DNA of 64,000 bases, from NCBI GenBank assembly GCA_002749535.1, contig MZZL01000394.1:1-64000 (forward strand), given 5' to 3'. Position 1 is the first letter of the stretch, and every line of letters begins with the position of its first letter. The notes under the pieces were generated by a model that made no database searches, had not been told where the DNA came from, and worked only from the letters and a program-made list of their open reading frames with translations. The DNA is from Apophysomyces variabilis (taxonomy: Eukaryota > Mucoromycota > Mucoromycetes > Mucorales > Mucoraceae). Made by a program: the position numbers and the translations under genes. This document shows, piece after piece, positions 1 through 10,153 of the stretch.

Positions 1-345
1 TCCCTATTCTTGCTTCACTCTTACCTTCCTTAAAAACTTGACAAAGCATGCCTCATCTCTATATATTAGAAGCAATAACGGAAGTTTTTTTACTCTTGTC
101 TATGGCTCGCATTACTTTTTAAGACAGACCTTATATGCAATCACTCCATTACGGCAATCCCAATAGAAACGTCTAAAACTTACACAACACCGCGCTTAAA
201 CCTTTCCATTCAACTGAACCAAAATTAGAAACGTAGTTAAAACTTCGTGCGCATTTCTACAGGTCAAAATCGGTTAATGTAACTTCCCAATGCTGCATTG
301 TTATATATGCTTTTAAGATCTCTTTTCGCTTAAATAATGTTCCCC

Positions 346-417
346 TTGACTCGAGTTAAAAGTTTATTCAAGTCAAGTCAACTCGAGTTAATGCTTGACT
401 CGAGTCAGCTCGACTCG
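346..417. repeat. cluster of CTCGAG-centred near-palindromes
   Basis: Within about 70 nt the motif (T)TGACTCGAGTT/C occurs three times around CTCGAG cores, near 346-359, 378-391 and 394-405. Related AAGTCAAGTCAACTCG and GTCAGCTCGACTCG variants lie between and after them. Each unit is close to self-complementary. It may be a binding-site array or the end of a mobile element; nothing in the sequence decides between these. Confidence 0.5.
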
Positions 418-671
418 TGGTGAACCCTAATTGACACTATTAAAAGTCACATCATGATAGGTGAGATAATGTAGAAAAAGTATAAATAAGAGAGTGGTAT
501 CGAGAATAAAGCCATATTCCAGTCTCACAGTATTCTACTGTTTGCATCTTTTCTCATTTCTTTTTTCTTGCTACTATACTGTCGCATTGGGAATTATACG
601 GAAGTTGTAGGTTTCAGAGCTTATATTTGGTGATAGTGAAATTATTACAAGGCATTATGATAGGGATTTGC

Positions 672-1153
672 CTCGGGCACTCCCCTCGGGCACTCCTCCC
701 CCAAATTATTTGAGCGCCGTTATGATAAAGTAGACGCCGCTTGATATATAAGCCAGTAAGAATATCAAGAAATAGCGGAGGAATAAAGCACAGGTAGCAT
801 CCCAACAACTAATAAAGTGCCGGAGATATTAACAGGCTATACAAAGTATAAAACATTTACATGCTAATCTATATAATAGTCTAACTAACAATGTTATATA
901 AAATAAAGAGAGGCTATGCATAAGAACTTTATTTAAGAAGTTATTAAAGTTATACATTGTTTATTTGCCTTAATTTTTAATTTGTTGGCACTTTTAGACA
1001 TTCTAGTAATGGTTGACCTGATCTTACCGAATTGATTTATATGTGTAGCTGTAGCCATAATGGAAAGTAGCAGTTAGGTTTCTTAGCATTTTTATTAGGG
1101 CTTCCTACTTCTCCTGGGCACTCCGTTATAGACACTACCTTCTCGGGCACTCC
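672..1153 (+). repeat. four direct copies of a CTCGGGCACTCC word
   Basis: CTCGGGCACTCC occurs at 672-683 and 685-696 as a near-perfect tandem pair, and again at 1142-1153. A one-mismatch copy, CCTGGGCACTCC, is at 1113-1124. All are in the same orientation and none lies in a recognisable gene. The spacing (tandem, about 430 nt, 29 nt) suggests remains of subterminal repeats of a mobile element, but this is inference. Confidence 0.5.
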
Positions 1154-1338
1154 CTCTTCATATCTTGCAGGTTTGTAAAAGTCTGGAAATAAAAATCAAA
1201 CAGAAAATCTGATTACATGATAATCACTACAGCCATAATTGAAGATAACTAAAAATGTGTACTAAAAAATATTATATATTGTTTGCAAGCTTTTAGTGTA
1301 GAGGCTTTTAATCTTCAATAATTTCTATATATTTATCA

Positions 1339-3048
1339 CTATTTACTACAGCTTGATCTGTTTTTTTTTTCTTTTTTTGAATAGAGATATCTCCAAAATG
1401 TTCTTATGGGATTTTTTGGATTTAGCTGCTTAATGGCCTCTTCACAAAAATGATCAACCATCGGCCACGTCATCTTTATACTCCTTTTAAGTTTGATGGT
1501 TGCCCAATGACAGTTACTGACATGATGTATGATGTATGGAATTGGTCTTGATCCTTTTTTGGGGCACATATGCGGCATGTAAAGCAATGGCTAATATATC
1601 AAGCTCTCGGCACATTTCTGCATCGTCATCTGAGTAAAGCGCGATTGGTGTTTCGTATGTGTCTGCAGCAATTTGCACACACTAAGGTGATATCAACCAG
1701 TAATCCATTGGACATGGTGTATGTGACTCCTGGAAAGTGATCCCGTAGGAAATAATGGTTCGCAACTCGTCCACATCGTAGTTAAAAATCTTTCTGTAAA
1801 TGTCGGCGTACTTATCCAACGTTCTGATCATGTCTACTTTCACTGCGGGAAATTCATCCTCGTTACCCTTTGCTAACAAAGCAATTGTTCGGAAGCCACA
1901 CCAACCGTCTGATTTGACATCAATTGTACCGTTGTAGCACTCCATTGGTATGGACGAGTTCACCTTAAAGTGAATAGTTTTGACCGGCGGGTTGACCTTG
2001 CTTCTATTGAGCCTATGGTTAACATGAAATACTGGAAGTGAAGTCTTCCTAGCCTTTTACGCCTAGATTCCTCTATGTATTTGTCTTCAAGATCCCGTTT
2101 TGCTGGAAGTACAAATNGGACGTCCTTTAGGTTTTACCACAAGAAGAGTGATATCCGACAGAGCAGTAGACTTCAACGTATTTTTCATAAATGACCTTAG
2201 CTGAGAAACCAGATTTAGACGTTGTTGATCGGTTTCTGCTTCTTGAAGAAGCTTTTCAATATCATATAGCAACGCAGAACATTCTTCTTGTACGTCCATA
2301 TCCGAGGACTTTGACGTCAGTGGCAGTGTGGTAACTATGTAGGTATTATTAATCATTAAATAGCCCTGTTTATGTTTAACAAATGAACTTACATTCAGAA
2401 GTTGATAAATGCCATCTAGCAGGAATAAGATCAAGAGGGATGGCCCCTGCTGCTGGGAGCATATGTTGACAAGGTAAAGCATAGTTGATAGGCTTTGAAC
2501 ATGAACAAGGTTCCTGGTTTGAATAAGAACTTCCCTTATTCTTTGATTGGGCTTCCACAACCTTTGAAGTTGTCTTTTTACAACGTTAATTGCAAAGAAA
2601 GATATGTTTCCCAGCAAAGGTTTAAGCGCTTCTTGGTTTACTTCATCGATAACTGGCATCTTGTGCTTTTCAGTGAAAAATTCGCATCGCTCTTGTTCAG
2701 CCTAGAAGCATGAAATTTGTTATAATTAATACCAAGTTTTGCACTGTATTTATTAGAAAAAACGCTACATACCGTTTTGCGCATCCAGATATCGATCGCA
2801 TTAAATGTTTTTAGCAGGTTTCCAGTAGTCTGCAATGTTTCTTTGATACGCCAATGTGTACCCTCAGCACGCTGTGTCGTTCTTGCTCCCAAATGCAGAT
2901 ATTTCTCAGCTTCTGGTCCTGCCCACTTTTTCTTATACAATAGTACACTAGCAATAATTGTTATGTTAATAAGCAGTAATGATACAGCAAAAAAAATCTG
3001 TTCCATACCTGTCAAGATAATCAAGGATGCTTTTTTCTTTCTTGGCAA
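1339..3048 (-). pseudogene. decayed MULE-type transposase with SWIM and OTU modules
   Basis: Minus-strand relic read from about 3048 to 1339. First comes a transposase-like segment with ARTTQRAEGTHWRIKE (about 2890-2840), the Thr-x-x-x-Glu-x-x-His spacing typical of the MULE C-terminal region. Next, in another frame, is a SWIM zinc finger with CxC...LPCQHML (about 2515-2450) followed by an IPLDLIPARWHL block. An OTU-like cysteine protease follows, with catalytic-type DGWCGFR near 1895 and a His block HHVSNCHW near 1510. The parts lie in different frames: an in-frame stop at 1682-1684 splits the OTU region, and at least one more frameshift separates its Cys and His halves. An ambiguous base at 2117 adds uncertainty. 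OTU fused behind a MULE/SWIM transposase is, from family knowledge, a pattern of Mucorales elements. Not functional as read. Confidence 0.65.
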
Positions 3049-3313
3049 TGGCTTTTTTGCGCTCTTCTTTTTTTATTTTCTCCTTCCTTTTGTCTTGAAT
3101 GTCTTCTACTTTCTCTGGATCTGTTGTACAATCGTCGTTGCTGATTTTAGACTCTGCTTGCTTCTGCTTCTTACTCATCTTTCCCTGGTTCTTCTTTTGC
3201 CTTTTTCTTTTTTTGTCATTGTCATTGTCAACTTGAATTTTAGCTGCTTTCTTCGCCAAGCTACGGTAGTTATCCTCCGCTTTTGTAAATTTCTCGTTTT
3301 GAAATGGAGCCAA
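2966..3313 (-). pseudogene. Lys-rich reading frame upstream of the transposase relic
   Basis: A 115-codon open frame rich in Lys, Glu and Gln (blocks such as KKRKRQKKNQGK and KRKEKIKKEERKK) lies just upstream of, and overlaps, the transposase relic on the same strand. It could be the N-terminal part of the element's protein or a low-complexity artefact. No domain is recognised and no convincing splice link to the downstream frame was found. Confidence 0.25.
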
Positions 3314-4637
3314 AACAATTTCTTTCTCCGGAGATCCTGGAGAACACGCTCTGCGTAGTCTCTGTTAAGCTAAGTGTAAAGATCTCCCATTTTCGTAGAG
3401 TAGCTACAAAAGCAAGGGAGGATGATGCGAAATAAGAATAAAGCTGATAGCTCTTATAGACTAATCAATCAATAAGTCGAGCTCCGACAATGATGCCAGC
3501 GGACATTGTTAGTTGTTGTTCAATGTGAGATTGACAGAGATCACAGTTATCTCTACCATGGCCCATAAGTTAGCTCAGTGACATTGGGCTAATTCTTACC
3601 TGAATCAGACAATTGTGTATCCGTTGTCTCTTACTTGCAATAATAAGCTGAAAGGGACAATCGTATCTTTTTGTGTGTAAAGCCACTCTTTCCGTATCAC
3701 TCGTGATAGAACAATGTGTTTGTGACATCTTCGGATGCATTAAGCGCAATAGCTGAGGGTAAAAAGCGAAATAACTGCTCAAACAATGACGGCATGGATG
3801 TATAGCTTGAAATTATACCGGATAAGTTTCTTTTCCTCATCGTATACAACACATCGGATTTTCTGTGAATGCCCGTATCAATTTGCAATAGTCGTCGTAT
3901 TCAGAATATACGTATAAAGTCGCTCTGTAAATACTGTGTGTAATGGCTAAAAAACTATAAGCGTGCCATTGTTGAAGAAGTACCTAAAAGATACACACCC
4001 CTTTCCTGCCTCTAACACAAGGACGTCACATTGATAATACGTGAATTCGTCCCCTTTTTCTGTGTTGCTCATGCAAATGCATATGAAGTCCATTGTGAAT
4101 TTAACGCGAAGTCCAACTACCCATTGCAAGAACAACTTGTCCAGGCCGCAAATAGGAAGGAAGATAGAATTTTTTGAAACGTAAAAGCTTTTATCTAGTA
4201 TCTCACGTGTTGTTCAATGATGCGGAACATTTAGTAGTTTCAAGTCATAGACTTGGCAAACAGTTGATTCTATCTATCAAATATCATCCTAACTTGGTGT
4301 TCCAAGCGACTTGTTATTAATGGATATGGACAATAGAAAATCATAACTATACTTCATAAAAAATCCCACACATGCCTGACCCTAAAATATGTGGTATAAT
4401 CTTCTGCAGAGAATATTTCAGCTTTCTTCTTCTCGGGCGATGCTGTGATATATGGAAGAAAAATAAGAAATAAGCACATGATCAAGTGAGTTCAAATAGA
4501 GAACCTACAGAGTCGAAATTTGTGAGTAGGTTTCCCCTCGTTATCTGGAATCATGCTAATTCCCAAAGATCGATAAATGGCAAGTTGGATCCTTTACATC
4601 TACAAAGTCAACCATTGTGCAACGCATGAGCTGGGCC
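3314..4637. other. intergenic, no gene seen
   Basis: Only short open frames without recognisable content on either strand. No tRNA-like box B, no strong repeat and no splice-linked coding pattern was found. It separates the transposon relic from the coiled-coil gene. Confidence 0.4.
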
Positions 4638-5475
4638 TTACGTGATAGGGTTGGTGACAATATATAAATCTTCTTCATGTGGGAATCGCGATGATTCCTC
4701 TTGAAGTGTTACGATTTCCTCCTTTATCTTGCTAATGTCCGCCTCAAGTGATGATATGTCGGTAAGGTTTGATTGTTGCTGTTCAGAGTTCACGATCGTC
4801 TCTTCTGTATCGCGTAGCGCTAGTTGTATTCCATGGAGTTTCGCTAAAAGGGCATCTAACTTGGCCTGAAGGTCTAGGAAATGGCTCAATTATATGGCTT
4901 TGAGCGGGTTTATGCTTAATGTACTCATGTTCGTTTGGTAGATCTCTCGGTTCCGCGTCGCGTACATTTCGTTAGAAAGCCGTATATCTTCCATTGCTCT
5001 TGTGACATGTTGCTCAAAGTTTTTCCCTTCTAGCTGCTCAACAGCAGCATTAACCGCTGCATTTGCTGTGTTGAGATTCTCTTCTATAGTTGGGAAAATT
5101 TCCTCTGCTGCCATCAATTGGTACTGGCAAAAGGGGGGAATCTGCATCCACTTAAGGAAATCGAATTTCGGACACTCAAATAAAAAGGTTGTGGATTTTT
5201 CTTTCTGGACCGTAGTGGGTTTAGTTATCGTTCTCTTAAGCAATATAAAATTGATAAACTATCTGGCACCATAAAAATTCAATGTTGTCCGGGATAAGAG
5301 CAGCCTTCAAATTTTTTTTAGCTCTAAAAGCAAAGGCATACCATTTCAATGACTGTTGAAATTCTAAGTCGATTAAACAATCGTATTTATCCAATACTGC
5401 TATCGTAAATTCAAGGTTCCACTGCATATTATTCCAGGTCTTTTGTTTCACCAAGTTATTAATATGCTCCGTTGT
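4638..5475 (-). CDS. unrecognised coiled-coil protein, 5' end uncertain
   Basis: Three minus-strand exons join in frame: 5260-5475, 4925-5204 and 4638-4873 (introns of 55 and 51 nt, donors GTTTAT and GTACAT, acceptors CCAG and CTAG). Splicing removes the TAA that otherwise lies between the last two parts. The product has at least 243 residues. An N-terminal Trp/Phe-rich block (KTWNNMQWNLEF) is followed by helices rich in Ala, Leu and Glu. The C-terminal third has heptad-like spacing (LQAKLDALLAKLHGIQLAL, then LEADISKIKEEIVTLQEE), as expected of a coiled coil. I do not recognise the family. It could be a structural or tethering subunit, but that is a guess. The start is unresolved: the frame is closed upstream of about 5475 and the first internal Met codon is at 5425-5427. 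The neighbour upstream on the same strand is the Cdc34-like gene. Confidence 0.55.
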
Positions 5476-5652
5476 CTCGTAGTAATATCAATCCGTGACT
5501 ATAAGTTATTCCTGCTCAATCAACAGTAAATTGCTTGTAAGAGAAAGAATGTCATGAGGATCGCCAGAAAAACACGGAAAGATTAGATGAGCGACAACTA
5601 GATAGTTATCCAAGTTTTACTGAGTTTCCTCAATGCACGTTCCATATTCTTC

Positions 5653-6863
5653 CTAATCGTCTTCTTCCTCATCCTCATCCTCATAACCGTCCGCATCAAA
5701 ATCGCTATCGTCCCCTGATTCATACCAGCTGCGACAATACGTTAAATATACGCTATGACCAACTCGTCATCATCTTACAAATTATCGTCGTCTTCTATTT
5801 CAACGGGTGCTGTGATCATAAAGTCCTGCTCTGTTTTGGGCATTTTAAATCCTGGGGGAATATCCTGCTTGGACGTCTCGACTTGACCTTACAGAACGCT
5901 TAAGTAGCCCGATCTTTTCCTTCACCTGCTCGTAATACTCACTCTTGACTATACTATCAAACATTTCACGATTTTTTCGATATGCAACCTAGCATGTCTT
6001 GTTTAAGGTTATGTCTCACATTATCAACTTACTCCTGCATCCACATTGGCTGGACTTGAGCAGTTAGGATCTGCCAGTAATGAAATGATTGACATCAGCA
6101 CACCTATACAAAATAAAACAATGTAAATAATAAAAAGAAGAAATTGTATACGTTTCACCTACTTTCTACAGACTGGAAAAATTTATGGGAATAATAGGAT
6201 AAATTTAGCTTGCTTGATTGATAGTGTCCTGACCCACCTGCGTAGGGTTCCACCGTTCCTATTCAAGCATAGTCAAGCATTCAGTAACTCTTACATTGCT
6301 CGTTTCCGTGCCATATCAGATGGCAGCCGGTAAAGCGGACGCTACCTCTGCCTTTTCGCCGCTTACAGGATCATCACCAGGAGGGTGAAGAATGGAGATG
6401 CAAAGCCGACCGTCAGGGTAAACTGCGGAATTACTCAGTAAAAGATTCAATCAATTAGCGAGATACAATTACCGTTGGGATGAAAGAATTCTCGATTGAA
6501 TCGAAAGGTGGGTGGACTGAACGGATAGTCTTCCGGGAATGTCATGGTTGCCTAGGTCATACATGAGTTCAAACTAGGAGCTGGACTTGAGAATGCAGTA
6601 CCTTAAAATAACCGCCTTCGTATATCGTTTTTGGTGATCCGATAATCGCAACGTCCCTTCATCATCCCATAAGAGCTGCTATAGCATATTTAGGCCATAA
6701 CTTACCATTGAAAGATGCTGTCGTCTTTCAGATCGACGACGAAGCCCGGAACGGGGTTCCTAGTAAGTTCTGCAGACAAGGGTGTAAGCGCATCCGTCAT
6801 TCATGGGCGTCAGTCAATGTTACCCTTGAACTGTCGGTTGAGAATATTTGCTGCCGACGACAT
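5653..6863 (-). CDS. ubiquitin-conjugating enzyme E2, Cdc34/UBE2R type
   Basis: The E2 enzyme carries activated ubiquitin on a cysteine and passes it to substrates, typically with SCF ligases for Cdc34. Exons on the minus strand: 6824-6863, 6706-6769, 6602-6656, 6473-6551, 6346-6422, 6238-6258 (21 nt), 6163-6172 (10 nt), 6033-6103, 5779-5988 and 5653-5728, all keeping frame with GT-AG introns. The product (about 225 aa) has the E2 fold in order: NPVPGF, TIYEGGYF, FPEDYPFSPP, HPNVYPDGRLCISILHPP with the active-site Cys, then an acidic insert after the Cys (DDPVSGEKAEERWNPTQ) and SPANVDA. The insert and the acidic tail (SGDDSDFDADGYEDEDEEE) mark the Cdc34/UBE2R subfamily. Exon 5779-5988 needs either removal of a 25-nt GTAAGG...CCAAG piece or a one-base correction near 5880 to reach the conserved IPPGFKMP tail. 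That may be a sequencing error or a very short intron. Confidence 0.88.
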
Positions 6864-7361
6864 TACAACCTGTCTGCAAAGAGTTAAAAGATGCCAAAAA
6901 AATGCACCAACCGTTATGTACGTCACGGTACCAATCAATGGGGTCTCTTCCCGCTTCACAGAAATTCACGGGGTTTTCTCAGTCATCGGAGTAGGAACCT
7001 GTGTGCATTCTTCATCATGCGTGCGTACTGGATCATTCTTGCATAAGGAGCTTTTTGATTTGCCTTTGACAGGAAATCGTTTGTTCCTCTTACAGTACGC
7101 ACTCGAAATAAACTGTTAAGTGGATTGTGCATAATGTATTGGCCTAGACCAAATCCTATCCATATAGAACGTTATTCGTTCATTGTGAGTAGTACCCCGT
7201 TCATATCGTATCTGCCACTGAACCAGTGCGAAGCATGCTGGGTATCACAGCACCTATTGGGAAAACCTTAGACCAATCGTGGCAGCGTAAAATGCCAAAG
7301 TGCAGGCATTTCTACGGCAAGGACTGAAAGCAGTGATGTTGCTGAAGCGAATTAATGCGAG

Positions 7362-7523
7362 GTAAGTTACGCTGATCATTTATGTTTTAAGACTTTGCTT
7401 ATACATCGTATGGCAATAGTGTACAGCAAGCTTCAAATAGTATGAAAATACAGAGGAAACAGTGTTGGTCTTGTCCCAGTAAGGCATTCACCTGTTTCTG
7501 TATCTCTTTCCTATATTTTCCAG
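7362..7523 (+). other. likely 5'-UTR intron of the 72-aa gene
   Basis: GCGAG|GTAAGTTAC at 7357-7370 is a consensus donor, and TATATTTTCCAG|GAATGG ends at 7523 as an acceptor, 30 nt before the ATG at 7554. A short upstream open frame starting ATGTTGCTG at about 7336 would end before or overlap the main start. Predicted by eye only. Confidence 0.4.
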
Positions 7524-7553
7524 GAATGGAGCTCAACATTTAAAGTCTGCACA

Positions 7554-7867
7554 ATGTCTGAAAACAAGAAGCTGGCGATGAAGAATTTACAATGGCAACT
7601 CACCAGGAGCGTTCAGCCAGAAGACAACGGATCAGATATAGAGCCTCCATCCTTTCCAATAATGGATATAAAAATACCGGGTTACAAGACAAGTAAAGTA
7701 GTCTAATTTCCTGCGAAATGATTGTCAGCATCTACGAGTACGTCTATAGAGAGCGTAGTCATACATACAAGCTAACTTGCCTCAAATCCTAGGTGAAGCT
7801 TCGTTCATTAGCGGAAGATTACACCTTCCTTCGCCAAGACGCCACCAATCTAGTCAACTTGCACTAG
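7554..7867 (+). CDS. small unrecognised protein, 72 aa
   Basis: Two exons, 7554-7697 and 7793-7867, join in frame across a 95-nt intron (AAA|GTAGTC to CCTAG|GTGAAG). The product is 72 residues with no Cys. It starts MSENKKLAMKNLQWQL, then an acidic/proline linker, a hydrophobic PIMDIKIPGYKT stretch and a short helix ending in TNLVNLH. A consensus-looking intron in the 5' leader supports transcription. No family is recognised; the size and helical ends would fit a subunit of a larger complex, but that is speculation. The nearest neighbour is the divergent Cdc34-like gene, about 690 bp upstream. Confidence 0.45.
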
Positions 7868-10153
7868 GCCGGTGGCTGGAACCAAGTGGAAATGATTCGA
7901 TCTTTTCCTTCCTTTCCATCATGGACAGGAATCTCTGAAGACGAGCGTGTAGGATAGTCGGTAGTCCCGTGTCTCAGCCAGGACAGGTAAGAGTCCAGTG
8001 ATAGATTCTTACAAAAAGCTGAGTGCTTTAACTTCACAACAGGAAACTTGGGAAAGACATTTGCAGGACCCTTTTGGTACACATTACGATTGGTAACTGT
8101 GTGTATCGTTTTACATATTACTTGATTGGCGTCACCAAATGCTAACACTTGTTGCCAAAGATTTTTACGACATTCCACGAACAGACAGTGCAATGAGCTG
8201 TTTTCCTGACTATATGGCTCCTGACATGATACAGAGTAATCGTAAAAAATATGTTCCGGCAATTAACGACTGTTGAACAACTATCTTAGATATCAACAGT
8301 GCTAAATGTTCGCGTATATATCACATACGTCTTCCATACCTTTTTTGCCAACATGAAGAACAGATTCGGTTATGCTTTTCCTGGGGTAGAATTGAAGGCC
8401 CACGACAAGTCTTCTATCTTGTTCCAAGAAAGTATTGACGGTTTCAATTCTCATTATCGCTTCCTATTAGCGAAAGTAGCGATGCAGCTTATTGTGCGTC
8501 ATCGTCCACTTGCAGAGACGCTGTGGCAGACAATGCCATTCAGGAAGAAGCTGCCGACTTCTTTCAGTACGTTGAACGTTCTAAAATAATGATGTACTTA
8601 CATCAACCGTAGGGTAGAACAAAGGCAGACTACAAACTGAGATTGGAGGGTGGTTTACTGATACGTCCTGGAAAGGAGTCAGTTTGATCAACCGTTAGAA
8701 TCTTCAAGATAAATGCCATTACTTTCATTTTCCTAGATATATATGAACTAATTTCCTTACCAACGTGGTCTATTATGCGGTTTGAGAATTGATCACTGTT
8801 TCTCACACATTCATTTCTGTTTCTTTACCTGAGGTCACTTATTGCATCTATCTTTAAACCCGTTGGCACTCTAAGCTAATGGGTTTGTGTATTGATAGAA
8901 GTTTGCATGCATGCAGCTTCCCTTTCTTTTTTATCTTAATAGATAACGACATGTAAAGCTACAGCTACGTGCGATTTCATGAACTGACCTGATGCCATAG
9001 ATGTCTCGGGTCACATCAGTAAATTCTTGTGATTGGTCAAAAATTCCCCTTCTTCTTCTTTTTTTTGCTCTTTTTCTTCTCTTCGCTTTTCTTCTTTCAC
9101 GTAGGATTTGATCGTGTAGCATGTCGTTGTCGATTTCCGACATTAAAAGCTTTTCAATATGTAATAGCTCTAATGCGGGATCAGTTATTTATATGATGAT
9201 AGTCCGTGTTTTCTTGTCGATTGACTGACATTGATATATCAAATTGAATTTCCCGCTTTTCAAGTAAGCATTTGTACATACATGAACCGCAGCTTATGTC
9301 ATGCGTGCCGAGCGCTTGATGGATTACACTATATTTAGGGGTTCAACATATTGATTAAGTTACTTCCATATGTATTTCCCTGTAAGGTAAGGCACAAGAC
9401 TTTAAGGAAAATCTGATACACCTCATTACCGATAGCTTCTTAAATCTAGTTGTCAACTGGCATCTCCCTACTGGCTGTTTCCTGCCTTTTCTCGAAATTT
9501 ATAATTATAACCATAAGCGGATGAATTATATTTCAAAAGAAACACTTAATTATAGGTTTTGTTTTTTTTTTTTAATTCAGTGTTTCTGCATACCGCTGTG
9601 AACGTTAACGTGCTTAAGATGCGCACACATAGTTAGTTGGCGCATTCACAGCGGTTGGACTTAACCGGTGCTGTATTTTGGCAAGCATCCGTATGCTTTC
9701 AGTTATCATTTTTTAATAATTCTTTGCTGTCTTTTTAGACTAGGACGATTACATCACAGTGAGTCTTTCGTGTCTCTCAGCGATAGTCATCCAATATCTC
9801 GACAATAGAGTGCAAAAGCCGGTGAGGACCATTCAATGTTCACTTTCAAGCGGTAAACAGCCATCCAGCCCATATGTTAAACACAGATTCTCTCCCGGGA
9901 CCATCTTTTTTTCAGCTGTTCAACACAATGAAGCATAAAGCCTCGGTAAGAAATGAAGCAATTGATGCGATTGGGCAGATGTTCTTTTCCAAAAAAAATT
10001 GGTGACGTCTCTCGTGCGGATTGCTGGTGCGAATAGACGGTCCCATGTTAGATCGGGAATTCATTTTTCGCTAGGAGTGCTTTAGTTCGTAAACACGACA
10101 AGTATTCTCGTCTTCTTTCGCTTTAAACCTCCCCACTCGTGTTGATATATACA
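7868..10153. other. intergenic, no recognised gene
   Basis: Contains an open minus-strand stretch (7864-8262) with fairly protein-like composition, but no ATG start, no family match and no convincing splice partners. A Lys/Arg-rich minus-strand frame (8931-9143) is low complexity. An 11-bp inverted repeat (ACCGCTGTGAA at 9592-9602 and its complement at 9645-9655) precedes the cytochrome oxidase gene. No tRNA seen. Confidence 0.35.
9592..9655. repeat. 11-bp inverted repeat, 42-nt loop
   Basis: Left arm ACCGCTGTGAA at 9592-9602; right arm TTCACAGCGGT at 9645-9655, a perfect complement. It sits in non-coding DNA about 500 bp upstream of the cytochrome c oxidase gene and directly after a poly-T run. 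It could be a paired regulator site or the foot of a hairpin. Confidence 0.45.

Larger units (their letters stand above)
1..1338. other. gene-free repeat-bearing left end
   Basis: No open frame here has recognisable protein content. The stretch holds two short repeat families, annotated separately: CTCGAG-centred palindromes and CTCGGGCACTCC words. It lies on the 3' side of the decayed transposon, so it is probably transposon-derived or intergenic DNA. I could not define terminal inverted repeats or a target-site duplication by eye. Confidence 0.5.

Noticed and set aside
6649..6680. Apparent frameshift in the Cdc34-like gene at GATGAAGGGACG
   Set aside because: Resolved by placing the splice acceptor at GATGAAG|GGACG, which joins TTTCAATG to GGACGTT as FQWDV with no frame error.
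6715..7119. 134-codon plus-strand frame across the start of the Cdc34-like gene
   Set aside because: Antisense to its first exons and introns; the minus-strand E2 reconstruction explains the sequence fully.
7864..8262. 132-codon minus-strand open frame
   Set aside because: No ATG start, no recognised motifs and no splice partners; composition alone is not enough to call a gene.
8299..8589. 96-codon plus-strand frame
   Set aside because: No family content or supporting context; kept as non-coding.
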